Of a stretch of 64,000 bases of DNA, positions 35,755-44,122 are shown piece after piece (position 1 is the stretch's first letter; each line of letters starts with the position of its first letter). The stretch is from positions 48,566 through 112,565 of the forward strand of contig DATMZF010000030.1 of assembly GCA_035560555.1 (NCBI GenBank). Reading direction: 5' to 3'. Origin of the DNA: UBA11090 sp035560555 (lineage in GTDB: Bacteria; Spirochaetota; Spirochaetia; Treponematales; Rectinemataceae). Position numbers and translations under genes: made by a program. Under the pieces are notes generated by a model. It was not told where the DNA came from. It worked only from the letters and a program-made list of their open reading frames with translations, and made no database searches.

Positions 35755-36885
35755 CTACATACATGCATAGCGCGGTAGATAATCTCGGCTTTGTGAAAGC
35801 GGCGTATATCGCAATCTTTCCCAGGTCTCGATCATCGCATCGGAAAGCTCGGTTAAAGTACGCCAGGCGCGCCATTCCCAATACCGCCTTGGTACTCCTT
35901 CACTCGCCAGCGCTCCAGCAAACGCATATTCCGCATGGCTCCCAGGAGATCCCCGAGCCCTATGCGGCTTCATGGTATTGTGCCATAGCAAATACACCGC
36001 CAATCGCTCCATCTGCCGGTTCACGTTCCGTCCAAAGCAGACGGTTTCACGGACATGCTCGTGAAGATCTTTGCGGAGCTCCCGGTCGAGGTAGTTCACC
36101 GGGAAAAGCGGATTCCTCGTTGTGCGCGCGATTCGGGACGAAACCACTCGGTGCCGAAGCAGCCCTTCATGCATAAGCAGCGAAAGATGCGGCGAATGAG
36201 CAAGGGCCTTCGCATAGTCCTGGTGCTCGTCCGTCCAGAGCGTCAGCGATAGACGCCTGCCTTCGGAATACACACGAAGCGCTTCATGGGCGATACGGTC
36301 GAAGGAGTTCTCAATTCCCCGCGGATTTGCCTTCCATCGTCGTTCGAGCATCGCTCGCTTGCGCGTTTGCCGCTCCGTCATTCGTCCTTTTCGTCTGAGC
36401 GTGACATGATCCGCGGCATACACATACTGGGACGATGCGCCAACAAGGAGCGTGATGTTGTTAGGGAAATACTGGGAGCGACAGAAGCTTTCAAACCCGT
36501 CAGCAACTAAATCCTCGTCGGGCTGCATCGTAGAACTGAGCGCGGAGTCAAGCGCAAGAGCTTGTCTGGCTGCCCGGCTGATACGGTTCGAGATGCTGTC
36601 CGTAGAACAGTGTAGCGCTCGCCCTATGGACGAAAGACTCTCGCAGGCCGCGAGCCTTTGGGCTATGTCGCTATAGGAAAAGATGCGCTTGGCGTAGTAG
36701 TCGAGGCGGAAGGTCTGGCGTGAAAAGGTCTTGCCGCAGGCGGTGCACCGGTACCGAGGCACTCTTCCGAAGGCCATCGTAGGGTAGAATCCCCAGGGGA
36801 CATAGGCAGAGTACGGCGAAGCGGGGTCGGGCTCATGATGTTTGCAGCTACGTTCTGCGCAGAATGGAGGGAAAAAAACTTCCAT
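35755..36885 (-). CDS. Transposase with N-terminal zinc ribbon
   Basis: 376 residues. Near the N-terminus two Cys pairs frame a zinc ribbon (CAERSCKHH and YRCTACGKTFSRQT), followed by a helix-turn-helix-like stretch (SSIGRALHCSTDSISNRISRA). Candidate catalytic acids of a DDE domain are Asp in DLVADGFESF, Asp in LWTDEHQDYA and a Glu in NRQMERLAVYLLWHN. Domain order resembles IS1- or IS1595-type transposases, but I cannot fix the family. The reading frame is intact. Confidence 0.85.
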   Translation of the reverse strand: MEVFFPPFCAERSCKHHEPDPASPYSAYVPWGFYPTMAFGRVPRYRCTACGKTFSRQTFRLDYYAKRIFSYSDIAQRLAACESLSSIGRALHCSTDSISNRISRAARQALALDSALSSTMQPDEDLVADGFESFCRSQYFPNNITLLVGASSQYVYAADHVTLRRKGRMTERQTRKRAMLERRWKANPRGIENSFDRIAHEALRVYSEGRRLSLTLWTDEHQDYAKALAHSPHLSLLMHEGLLRHRVVSSRIARTTRNPLFPVNYLDRELRKDLHEHVRETVCFGRNVNRQMERLAVYLLWHNTMKPHRARGSPGSHAEYAFAGALASEGVPRRYWEWRAWRTLTELSDAMIETWERLRYTPLSQSRDYLPRYACM

Positions 36886-36927
36886 ACCCTCCTTACGTCT
36901 TCCGCTTCCCTCCCTGCTTCAAACATC

Positions 36928-36947
36928 ACAAGGTTCGAGGAACTTAA
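36928..36947 (-). repeat. Right terminal inverted repeat of the IS
   Basis: Inverted copy of 35693-35712 with a single mismatch at the outer base. Confidence 0.92.
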
Positions 36948-36956
36948 AAAGGCTTA
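36948..36956. repeat. Target-site duplication, right copy
   Basis: AAAGGCTTA directly after the right end of the element. Its last three bases are the argR stop codon on the minus strand. Confidence 0.85.
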
Positions 36957-37430
36957 TTCCGGATCGAAATCGGGAATTTTCGTTTTCAGCGCCCTCACGA
37001 AGGCGTCGCCCGTGCTGCCACGCTTCAGCGCGATGAAGACGACGTTGTCGCGTCCCGAGATGGTGCCGAGCACATCTTCCATGCCCATGTTGTCGATGGC
37101 CATGGCTACCGTGTCGGAGTGGCCGGAAAATGTCCTGATGACGACGAGGCCGTCGTTCCAGTCGACCGAAACATAGCCGCGCAGGAAATCCTGTATGTAA
37201 TGCTTCTCCGACTCTTTGCGCTCCTCTTCGGAAGGAACCGTATAATAATAGCCCGTCTGTCCGTCCGCGACCTTGCCGACTTTCAGGTATTTGAGGTCGC
37301 GGGACAGGGTGGCCTGGGTGACGGAATAGCCGGCCTCGGCGAGCAGCTGGAGCAGCGTGTCCTGCGAATCTATGCGATGGGCTTTTATAAGGGTCTTGAC
37401 CACTTTTAGGCGCTCAAGTCTTTCTTTCAT
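36954..37430 (-). CDS. argR: Arginine repressor ArgR
   Basis: 158 residues. The N-terminal winged helix has the recognition segment SVTQATLSRDLKYL; the C-terminal domain, which binds arginine and forms hexamers, contains GTISGRDNVVFIAL. ArgR represses arginine biosynthesis genes when arginine is plentiful. An ARG-box-like site lies between the -35 and -10 of its own promoter. The insertion sequence abuts the stop codon without damaging it, but may have altered its terminator. Confidence 0.95.
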   Translation of the reverse strand: MKERLERLKVVKTLIKAHRIDSQDTLLQLLAEAGYSVTQATLSRDLKYLKVGKVADGQTGYYYTVPSEEERKESEKHYIQDFLRGYVSVDWNDGLVVIRTFSGHSDTVAMAIDNMGMEDVLGTISGRDNVVFIALKRGSTGDAFVRALKTKIPDFDPE

Positions 37431-37470
37431 GTCGGGATTATCTCCATGGCGTTATTTTTGGCGTTTCCAC

Positions 37471-37499
37471 AGTATTGCATATTTTTGCATTTTTCTCAA
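37471..37499 (-). promoter_or_regulatory. argR promoter with embedded ARG box
   Basis: Minus strand: -35 TTGAGA (37494-37499), 17 bases, -10 AATACT (37471-37476). The spacer holds TGCAAAAATATGCA (37476-37489), matching the ARG-box consensus TGNATWWWWATNCA at 13 of 14 positions. Binding there would exclude RNA polymerase, so autorepression is likely. Confidence 0.7.
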
Positions 37500-37508
37500 G
37501 GATAATTC

Positions 37509-37538
37509 CGCGACCTCGTCGCTTACGGCGAGGTCGCG
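37509..37538. terminator. Strong hairpin between patatin gene and argR
   Basis: A 10-bp perfect stem, CGCGACCTCG with CGAGGTCGCG, and a 10-base loop. It lies just after the patatin stop and before the argR promoter. There is no T run on either strand, so termination would need to be factor-assisted; it could also be a binding site. Confidence 0.45.
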
Positions 37539-37552
37539 AGCTCTGTGGAGAG

Positions 37553-38629
37553 TCAGTATTCCGTCCCCTTCCAGCCAAACCTCTCCTGCAGTCGGTGCAG
37601 CATCATATCCCAGTTCGTCTTTTCCGCGAAAAATTCCTTGGAAGATACGTAGCCGGAGGCGAAAAGCTTCTCATAGATCACGTCGCCGGCCGTGATATTG
37701 AAGTTTGTCGACGGAACGCCCTGGTCGTTGATGAAGATCGTCCGGCCTTTGTTCTTCTCTCCGTAAAGCACAAGCTGTTCCTGGACAAGAAGGAGGCTTT
37801 CGAACAGGGCTCCGACATAATCCATCATCCCCTTCACTTCTTTGTACTCGGTCGATTCGGGCGATGTATAGAGAAAGAATCCCAGTGTTTCGGCGTTCAT
37901 GCCTTTGGAAAATTTTTTCCCGTACTTGGGGTCGTCGAAGAGGCTTATGGGAAAGTTCCACATGACGCCGCCGTCGGCGTAGAATTGCGATTCTCTTGTC
38001 CCCGGATATTGGAATGGAATGGCTTCGAAGAATATTGGGATGGACATCGATATCCTGACGGCGAGCGCCACTTCCATGTCGGGGGTGGCGTCGAAGGAAA
38101 AGACCCTGCTTGTCCTATTGGAAATGTCGGTCCCCGTGACGTAAAGATCGAAGAAATGGCGCCCTCCCCTATGGATGGATGCGTCCTTGAAGTCCCTGAA
38201 TGTATAGGCTTCTTTTTCGACGGTGAACTGCTGGGCTATCACCGATTTCAGCCAGCCGTAAAAATAATCGCTCGAGTACCAGCCCTTTTCCTGGAGGAGG
38301 CGAAGGGAGCATTGGAGATTTTTAACGATTCCCAGGGATTGCGATCTCACCACAAGGGGGTTGGCCTTTATGAATTTCGCCTGTTCGGGCTTGAGATCGC
38401 CTTCGGCGGGGATCTTTCGGTAATCGAGGCTGTCGCTGATTGTCTTTATGGAATTGTAGTTTTCAAAATTGAAAGCGAGGACCATCGCCGTGATTGCGCC
38501 GGCTGATGTCCCTGCCGTCCGCTCGACCGAACGCATGAGTCCGTTTTCGTAAAGATATTTGAGGGCGCCGATATAGGCCACTCCGCGGACGCCGCCCCCC
38601 TTGAACACAAGGTTTTTATACGCAGGCAT
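37553..38629 (-). CDS. Patatin-like phospholipase
   Basis: 358 residues from the ATG at 38629, which has GGAGGGGG just upstream; a longer frame to 38935 would overlap the divergent gene. Patatin motifs: oxyanion hole FKGGGVRGVAY, nucleophile Ser in GTSAGAI and the catalytic Asp in YADGGVMWN. Relatives are Ser-Asp dyad acyl hydrolases acting on phospholipids. No signal peptide is visible, so it is probably cytoplasmic or membrane-associated. It is divergently arranged with the kamA-like gene. Confidence 0.9.
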   Translation of the reverse strand: MPAYKNLVFKGGGVRGVAYIGALKYLYENGLMRSVERTAGTSAGAITAMVLAFNFENYNSIKTISDSLDYRKIPAEGDLKPEQAKFIKANPLVVRSQSLGIVKNLQCSLRLLQEKGWYSSDYFYGWLKSVIAQQFTVEKEAYTFRDFKDASIHRGGRHFFDLYVTGTDISNRTSRVFSFDATPDMEVALAVRISMSIPIFFEAIPFQYPGTRESQFYADGGVMWNFPISLFDDPKYGKKFSKGMNAETLGFFLYTSPESTEYKEVKGMMDYVGALFESLLLVQEQLVLYGEKNKGRTIFINDQGVPSTNFNITAGDVIYEKLFASGYVSSKEFFAEKTNWDMMLHRLQERFGWKGTEY

Positions 38630-38783
38630 TTCCCCCTCCTCATGACCGGATCGTCCTATCCTTCCGATGCGCCGCCAAGCATATACCATAGACCTACCGC
38701 CGTCCATGAGGCCTTCGTTCCCGCGGCCGGCTCTCGGAAGGGTCATAGCGCGCGGGCGCGCGGGCCGGCCTGGGACGAAGGTG

Positions 38784-38811
38784 TTGCACAGAAGGGCTGA
38801 AACGATATAGC
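38784..38811 (+). promoter_or_regulatory. Promoter of kamA-like gene (leaderless candidate)
   Basis: -35 TTGCAC (38784-38789), 16 bases, -10 TATAGC (38806-38811), then eight bases to the ATG. No usable Shine-Dalgarno is present between them. Confidence 0.5.
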
Positions 38812-38819
38812 GTTGGGAC

Positions 38820-39896
38820 ATGAACAGCGATTCGCGCGAAGCGATGAGAAAGAGAATCACCATACTTGCCGACGCGGAGAATAAGGCTTTGCTCTCGAGG
38901 CTGAAGTCCGAATCGGCGCTCCCCTTCGCGGCCACCGCGTACTGGCTGGGTCTCGCCTCCGAAGACTACCGCGACTGCCGCAGGAACGATAAAGGCGTCC
39001 CCCTCGATCCCATTCTCGCCCAGGCGCTACCCTCCAGGGCGGAGCTGGAGCGCATCCCCCTCGAATCCAGGGACCCGCTCTGCGAGGAAGCCCACTCTCC
39101 CCTTTCCAGACTCGTGCATCAGTATCCCTCGCGCATCCTCTTGAGGACAACGGGGGAATGCCCCGTCTATTGCCGGCACTGCTTCAGGCGTTCCCTTCTT
39201 CCCCAGGAGAGGGGTTTCATCGACGAAGCGACGCAGGAGGAAGTGAGGACATACCTGGAATCCCACCAGGAAGTGCGGGAAGTGCTCGTTTCGGGAGGGG
39301 ATCCCTTGAGCGCGTCGACGCCGAAGCTCGAGGCGCTTTTTTCGCGGCTGAGGGCGGGCAAAAAGGGCATACTCATAAGGCTCTGCACGAGGGCTCCCGT
39401 CACCCTGCCCGACCGCGTCGACGAGGAACTCGTCGAGATGCTTTCACGCTTCAAGCCTCTCCGAGTGGTGATTCAGGTCAACCATCCGGCCGAGATTTCG
39501 CCTCTTTTCGCGGAAAAAATGGAGATGCTCATCAAGGCCGGTCTGCCGGTGCGGAGTCAGTCCGTTCTGCTCCGCGGCGTCAACGATTCGGTCGACACGC
39601 TCGAGGCGCTGTTCTCCGGCCTCGTCCGGGTCGGCGTCGACCCCTACTACCTTTTCCAAGGAGACATGGCTTCGGGCACGGCCCACTTCCGCGTCCCCCT
39701 CTCGCGCGGGCTCGCGATCTACGGAGAGCTGCGGAAGCGGCTTTCGGGTCTGGAGCTGCCGCGCTATGCCGTGGACGCGCCCGACGGAGCGGGCAAGATG
39801 TATCTGCCGGAGAGCGTCGCGGGAATGGAGGATGGCTTCTGGATCCTGAAAGCCCCCGACGGATCACTCCACCGCTATCCCGAAGAAAAGGAGTGA
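38820..39896 (+). CDS. Lysine 2,3-aminomutase-family radical SAM protein (KamA/EpmB)
   Basis: 358 residues. The radical SAM cluster motif CPVYCRHC (Cys-x3-Cys-x2-Cys) follows SRILLRTTGE, and VLVSGGDPL and DAPDGAGKM are family motifs for SAM, PLP and lysine binding. The length is closer to EpmB (about 340), which makes beta-lysine for elongation factor P modification, than to catabolic KamA (about 415). No EpmA or efp is in this window, so the role is undecided. PLP-dependent lysine isomerisation is the likely chemistry. Confidence 0.85.
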   Translation: MNSDSREAMRKRITILADAENKALLSRLKSESALPFAATAYWLGLASEDYRDCRRNDKGVPLDPILAQALPSRAELERIPLESRDPLCEEAHSPLSRLVHQYPSRILLRTTGECPVYCRHCFRRSLLPQERGFIDEATQEEVRTYLESHQEVREVLVSGGDPLSASTPKLEALFSRLRAGKKGILIRLCTRAPVTLPDRVDEELVEMLSRFKPLRVVIQVNHPAEISPLFAEKMEMLIKAGLPVRSQSVLLRGVNDSVDTLEALFSGLVRVGVDPYYLFQGDMASGTAHFRVPLSRGLAIYGELRKRLSGLELPRYAVDAPDGAGKMYLPESVAGMEDGFWILKAPDGSLHRYPEEKE

Positions 39897-39939
39897 GGCG
39901 CCGCCGACCGCGCCTTTGTGCGCCTTCGCTTCGCGAAAA

Positions 39940-41250
39940 TCAATTTAGTTTCGTTATGGTCCCGTCGCGGTAATACTCATAAAGTTCCGCGTTATCCGTT
40001 TCTTCCCCGCTCGTTATCACGACGAAGGTGCTCGCCGCGGGATGATAGGTATTCTCGTCGATCCAGGTGCCGCTGTTCACGTAATACTTCCCCTCAGCAT
40101 TCGGCAGTTTCCTGAGCGTCGGATTGTGGGTGTGCCCGAACACCACCACGTCCACTTTCTGATTCGCGTTCTCGAGATACTGCCTTTTCGCCTGCTTGAA
40201 GAAGTATTCGCTATCCAGCGCGCCGGCCACGCTTTCGATGAACGAGGTCTTCGCCGAGACGAGGTTGTTGTCCTGAATCTTAGCCCAATCGCGCTGGTAA
40301 TTCTTGAAGAGGGTCGGCGCGCTGATGCTGCCGTCTGTCTGGACGATGGGGTAGACATCCTTGAGGGAATATTTTCCGTTATAGCCATTGAACTTGATAT
40401 CGATCACGCGGTCCTCGAAACGCTCATAAGGGGTGATTCGATTCATCTCGCCGGACCATATCCTGTAGTAGAGATAGGCGCCGAACTGGTCGGGATCGGT
40501 CTTGGGATTCGGCGCTCTATCGATCTCGGGATAATCTTTCTTGATCATGGGCTTTCCCTGCAGCACCCAGCTCGCGGCGATTCGCGCATAGAAATAGCCG
40601 GGCGGGAGGATGGAAGGCGCGTCGCCGGTGATTTCCTTATTGGAGACGCTGTCCGGCGCCGAATAGACATCGTACCGGTGTCCGTGCTCGATCCGGATCT
40701 CATCGCGGACTCCGGTAACGTGGACGCCCAATCCGCGCGCGTCCCTCGCCTGGTTTATCCCGGGCAGAGCCTCTCGCAGAACCTCGCCTTCCAGCGTCAT
40801 ATCGTGGTTTCCGGGCACATAGGTCAACTTGACGCCTTTCGTCATCAGGGCGTTCAATTCATCGAATACAGCCTGGTTGTTCTTGACTAATTGCCTATAG
40901 AATTTGCCGGAATCTTCGTAGGCGGGATAGGTCAGCGGCAGATACCATTCATCGAGGAAATCGCCAGCGATGACCAGCTCGCCGACGTCGGCCGTATTCT
41001 CGAGGCGTTTCAGGAACCCTATGAATACGCTACGGTTTTTTACATTTTCAGAGTATTTGTCGAGGATTCCCAGATGAATATCGCTGACGACGACGACCTT
41101 GTCTCTTTTCTCCCCGGCCACGGTCCACAAGGAGGCAGCGGCTGACGCCTCGGCGAACGCCGCGGCGTTTTTCGTTCCGGCCGGCTCATCCAAACCGAAG
41201 ACTTGAAGCGCGACCATTGTCGCCATCAATAGGACCAACAGTTTTTTCAT
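39940..41250 (-). CDS. Exported calcineurin-like metallophosphoesterase
   Basis: 436 residues. A signal peptide (MKKLLVLLMATMVALQVFG, cut near residue 19) is followed by metal-binding motifs VVSDIHLG, AGDFLDEW, VPGNHDMT, EHGHRYD and FGHTHNP. The family cleaves phosphoester bonds with two metal ions; the substrate cannot be told. The protein should act in the periplasm. GAGG precedes the ATG. Weak resemblance to UDP-2,3-diacylglucosamine hydrolases is limited to the shared fold. Confidence 0.87.
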   Translation of the reverse strand: MKKLLVLLMATMVALQVFGLDEPAGTKNAAAFAEASAAASLWTVAGEKRDKVVVVSDIHLGILDKYSENVKNRSVFIGFLKRLENTADVGELVIAGDFLDEWYLPLTYPAYEDSGKFYRQLVKNNQAVFDELNALMTKGVKLTYVPGNHDMTLEGEVLREALPGINQARDARGLGVHVTGVRDEIRIEHGHRYDVYSAPDSVSNKEITGDAPSILPPGYFYARIAASWVLQGKPMIKKDYPEIDRAPNPKTDPDQFGAYLYYRIWSGEMNRITPYERFEDRVIDIKFNGYNGKYSLKDVYPIVQTDGSISAPTLFKNYQRDWAKIQDNNLVSAKTSFIESVAGALDSEYFFKQAKRQYLENANQKVDVVVFGHTHNPTLRKLPNAEGKYYVNSGTWIDENTYHPAASTFVVITSGEETDNAELYEYYRDGTITKLN

Positions 41251-41272
41251 CCGCGACCTCTATTTTTTGACC

Positions 41273-42832
41273 TTATTCCCACTCGATCGTGGCGGGCGGC
41301 TTGGAGGAGATGTCGTAGGCGACGCGCCCGACGGCCGGCACCTTGTTCGTGATTGCCGAGGATATGGCGATGAGGTCCTTCGATTCGAAGGGATAGACGT
41401 CGGCCGTCATGCCGTCCTCGCTGACGACGGCCCTCAGGGCCACCACGTAGCCGTACTTGCGCTCGTCGCCGGCCACGCCCACCGAGCGGATGGGCAGAAG
41501 CACGCAAAAAGCTTGCCAAATCATGTCGTAGAGCCCGCGTTCCTTGAGCTCGGAAATGAAGACCGCGTCGGCGTCGCGGAGGATGTCGCATTTTTCCTTC
41601 GTCACGTCGCCGAGGATGCGCACGCCCAGGCCCGGACCAGGGAAGGGGTGGCGGCCGACGATATGGGGAGGCAGGCCCAAAAGGCGGCCGAGGGCGCGGA
41701 CTTCGTCCTTGTAGAGTCTGTCCAGCGGTTCGATGACTCGTCCCTCTTCCCGCTTCTTCTCGACAAGGGGGCTCCGCACGTTGTGATGGCTTTTAATCAC
41801 CTGCGCCTTCTTCCCCACGCCCTTGCCCGATTCGATAAGGTCGGTGTAGAGCGTCCCCTGGACAAGGAACGCCTCGGGGATGCCCAGCCTCGCCACCTCG
41901 CGCTCCTGGATGGTGATGAAGAGATCGCCGATGATCCGGCGCTTCTTTTCGGGATCGGCCTCGCCTGTCAGCGCGCCCAGGAACTCGGTTTCGGCGTCGA
42001 CCATGTGGAGATGGCGCGCGCCGAGCGACGACAGGTTCTTCATCACCTCGTCGCTCTCGGCCTTGCGCATGAGGCCAGTATCGATATAGAGGAGATAGAC
42101 TTGTCCGGGATCGAGGACCTTGAGGAGAAAGGCCCCCGCCACGGTGGAATCCACGCCACCCGAGATGAGGAGGAGGGCCGGCGCCTTCCCGACCTTGGCC
42201 CTGATCCTGTCGGCTTCGCGCTCCAGATACGCCTTCATGGACCAGCCGCCGTCGGCTTCGCAGATGCCCAGCACGAAATTGCCGAGGATCTTCTGGCCGA
42301 ACTCGCAGTGGCTCACCTCGGGATGGAACTGGACGCCCCAGCGCGGAAGGGTTCCGTGCGCCAGGGCAGCGGGGATGCCGCCCTCGGACTCGGCGATTAT
42401 CCGCCAGCCCGGAGCCGCCTTCGCGATGGAGTCGCCGTGGCTCATCCAGGTGGAAAAGCCGCGAGCGACGCCGGCGAAGAGCGGATCGCGCGTCCCGCTG
42501 TCGAGGAGCGATACGGGCTTCCTGCCGTATTCGCGCTCAGGGAGGCGCTCGACGGCGCCGCCCTGGTCGAGGGTCATCTTCTGGATGCCGTAGCAGATGC
42601 CGAGGATGGGCAGGCCGCAGGCGTAGAGGGATTCGTGGGGAACCGGAGCTCCCGCCTCGTAGGCGCTGAAGGGCGAGCCGGAGAGGATGATGCCGACGCA
42701 GCTTTCGAGCGCGGCGGCATCCAGGGCCGAATCGCCCGGCATTATTTCGGAATAGACGCCCAGCTCCCTCACCCTTCGGCCGATGAGCTGCGTGTACTGG
42801 CTGCCGTAGTCGAGAATCAGGATCTTATCCAC
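41273..42832 (-). CDS. guaA: GMP synthase (glutamine-hydrolysing)
   Basis: 519 residues from the GTG at 42832 (GGGAG upstream); an open frame to 42964 is an artefact inside purA. The glutamine amidotransferase half has LDYGSQYTQLI, nucleophile Cys in GICYGIQ and HPEVSH. The ATP-pyrophosphatase half has SGGVDST, and the end KPPATIEWE is invariant. It converts XMP to GMP. It overlaps purA by 16 bases, so the AMP and GMP branch enzymes are made together. Confidence 0.97.
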   Translation of the reverse strand: MDKILILDYGSQYTQLIGRRVRELGVYSEIMPGDSALDAAALESCVGIILSGSPFSAYEAGAPVPHESLYACGLPILGICYGIQKMTLDQGGAVERLPEREYGRKPVSLLDSGTRDPLFAGVARGFSTWMSHGDSIAKAAPGWRIIAESEGGIPAALAHGTLPRWGVQFHPEVSHCEFGQKILGNFVLGICEADGGWSMKAYLEREADRIRAKVGKAPALLLISGGVDSTVAGAFLLKVLDPGQVYLLYIDTGLMRKAESDEVMKNLSSLGARHLHMVDAETEFLGALTGEADPEKKRRIIGDLFITIQEREVARLGIPEAFLVQGTLYTDLIESGKGVGKKAQVIKSHHNVRSPLVEKKREEGRVIEPLDRLYKDEVRALGRLLGLPPHIVGRHPFPGPGLGVRILGDVTKEKCDILRDADAVFISELKERGLYDMIWQAFCVLLPIRSVGVAGDERKYGYVVALRAVVSEDGMTADVYPFESKDLIAISSAITNKVPAVGRVAYDISSKPPATIEWE

Positions 42833-44046
42833 GGGCTCTCCCTTATGATGGTCTGGTTCCGGTCCGATCCGACCGAGATGATGGACACCGGCGTTTCGGT
42901 GAATTCCTCTATGAACTGGACGTATTCGCGCGCGCGCAGGGGGAGTTCGTCCCACTGGCGGCATTCATCGATGCGCTCGTTCCAGCCGGGGAATTTCTTG
43001 AGGATGGGGGTGGCCGATTCCAGGTCTTTTATCGAGGCGGGGAAATCCTCCACCACTTTTCCGTTTATCTTGTAGGCGACGCAGGCCTCGAATTCGGGCA
43101 GGTTGTCGTACACGTCGAGATGGGTCAGCACGAGCCGGTCGAGCGAGTTGACCATGCAGGCGTAGCGGAGCGCGACGAGATCGAGGTAGCCGCAGCGGCG
43201 CGGCCTTCCCGTCGTGACGCCGAACTCGTTGCCGGTCGTCCTGATATAGTTCGAGAGGGAGCCGGGCGAATCGTCGGCGAATTCCGTCGGGAAGGGGCCG
43301 TTGCCCACCCTGGTGGTATAGGCCTTGAACACGCCGAGAATCCTGTCGATGTCGCGCGGGCCTATGCCGCCCTGGGCGGCCGCGCCGGCGGCGCAGGACA
43401 TGCCCGAGGAGACGAAGGGATAGCTGCCCGTGTCGATGTCGAGGAGGGCGCCCTGGGCGCCTTCGAAGAGGGTCCAGGAATTCTTGTGGTGGTGAAGATA
43501 GGAGCTGGCGGGGACGGACATGGGGAGGAGCTTATCCCTCCACGCGTCCAGAAAGGCCCGGTCCTCGTCGGTCAGGTTGCAGAGGCGTTCCTTGTCGTCG
43601 AGGTCGGCCAGTCGGACGCCGTCGCGCGAAGCCTTGAGGGAGTAGGCTATGCCGATTCCCCTGCCCGTCGTGCCTATGGGTTTCTTGCGCTGGGAGTCGA
43701 TCTGCTTGTCCAGCTCCTTGTAGCGCGGCAGGACGATGTGGGCTCGATCCGAGATGAGGACGCGGCCTTCCCAGTCGATGCCCTTGGCCTTGAGGCCGTC
43801 GAGTTCGATAAAAAGCGCTTCGGGGTCGATGACCATGCCGGAGCCCAGGATGACGATCTTGTCGGAATAAAGGATTCCCGAAGGGACGAGGTGGAGGGCA
43901 TAGCGCGTTCCGGAGAGAACGATTGTATGTCCCGCGTTGGCGCCGCCGGAAAAGCGCACGACGATTCCCGCCTCGTGGGCGAGATAATCGACGATTTTCC
44001 CCTTCCCTTCATCACCCCATTGGGCACCGATAATCACTACGTTCAT
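42817..44046 (-). CDS. purA: Adenylosuccinate synthetase
   Basis: 409 residues. GTP loop GDEGKGK, the IMP-binding segment SGGANAGHT, GTTGRGIG and GRPRRCGYLD are present. It condenses IMP with aspartate in the first step to AMP. GGAGA lies five bases before the ATG. It is the first gene of the purA-guaA pair, both using IMP-derived substrates. Confidence 0.97.
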   Translation of the reverse strand: MNVVIIGAQWGDEGKGKIVDYLAHEAGIVVRFSGGANAGHTIVLSGTRYALHLVPSGILYSDKIVILGSGMVIDPEALFIELDGLKAKGIDWEGRVLISDRAHIVLPRYKELDKQIDSQRKKPIGTTGRGIGIAYSLKASRDGVRLADLDDKERLCNLTDEDRAFLDAWRDKLLPMSVPASSYLHHHKNSWTLFEGAQGALLDIDTGSYPFVSSGMSCAAGAAAQGGIGPRDIDRILGVFKAYTTRVGNGPFPTEFADDSPGSLSNYIRTTGNEFGVTTGRPRRCGYLDLVALRYACMVNSLDRLVLTHLDVYDNLPEFEACVAYKINGKVVEDFPASIKDLESATPILKKFPGWNERIDECRQWDELPLRAREYVQFIEEFTETPVSIISVGSDRNQTIIRESPWIRS

Positions 44047-44122
44047 TATTCTCTCCTGTCGTATCCGGGAAGCCTCTGGCAGCCCGGGAATGTACGCGAG
44101 TCGGTAGAAACCATTCTGACGG

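Larger units (their letters stand above)
35693..36947 (-). mobile_element. Complete insertion sequence, 1255 bases, 9-bp duplication
   Basis: Terminal inverted repeats of 20 bases (35693-35712 and 36928-36947) agree at all but the outermost base. The element is bordered by identical 9-base direct repeats and encodes one transposase on the minus strand, followed by about 40 bases to the left end. The intact duplication and ends suggest a fairly recent insertion. Duplication length fits IS1-like elements, which often make 8-9 base duplications. Family placement is tentative. Confidence 0.92.

Noticed and set aside
36835..37176. Plus-strand open frame across the IS right end and argR
   Set aside because: Antisense to argR and lacking any motif; it is only useful to show how the DUF3783 frame would continue without the insertion.
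38630..38935. N-terminal extension of the patatin protein
   Set aside because: Would overlap the divergent kamA-like gene; ATG at 38629 has a strong ribosome site and the domain starts there.
42833..42964. N-terminal extension of GuaA
   Set aside because: Falls in purA in another frame; GTG at 42832 with GGGAG gives the standard length.
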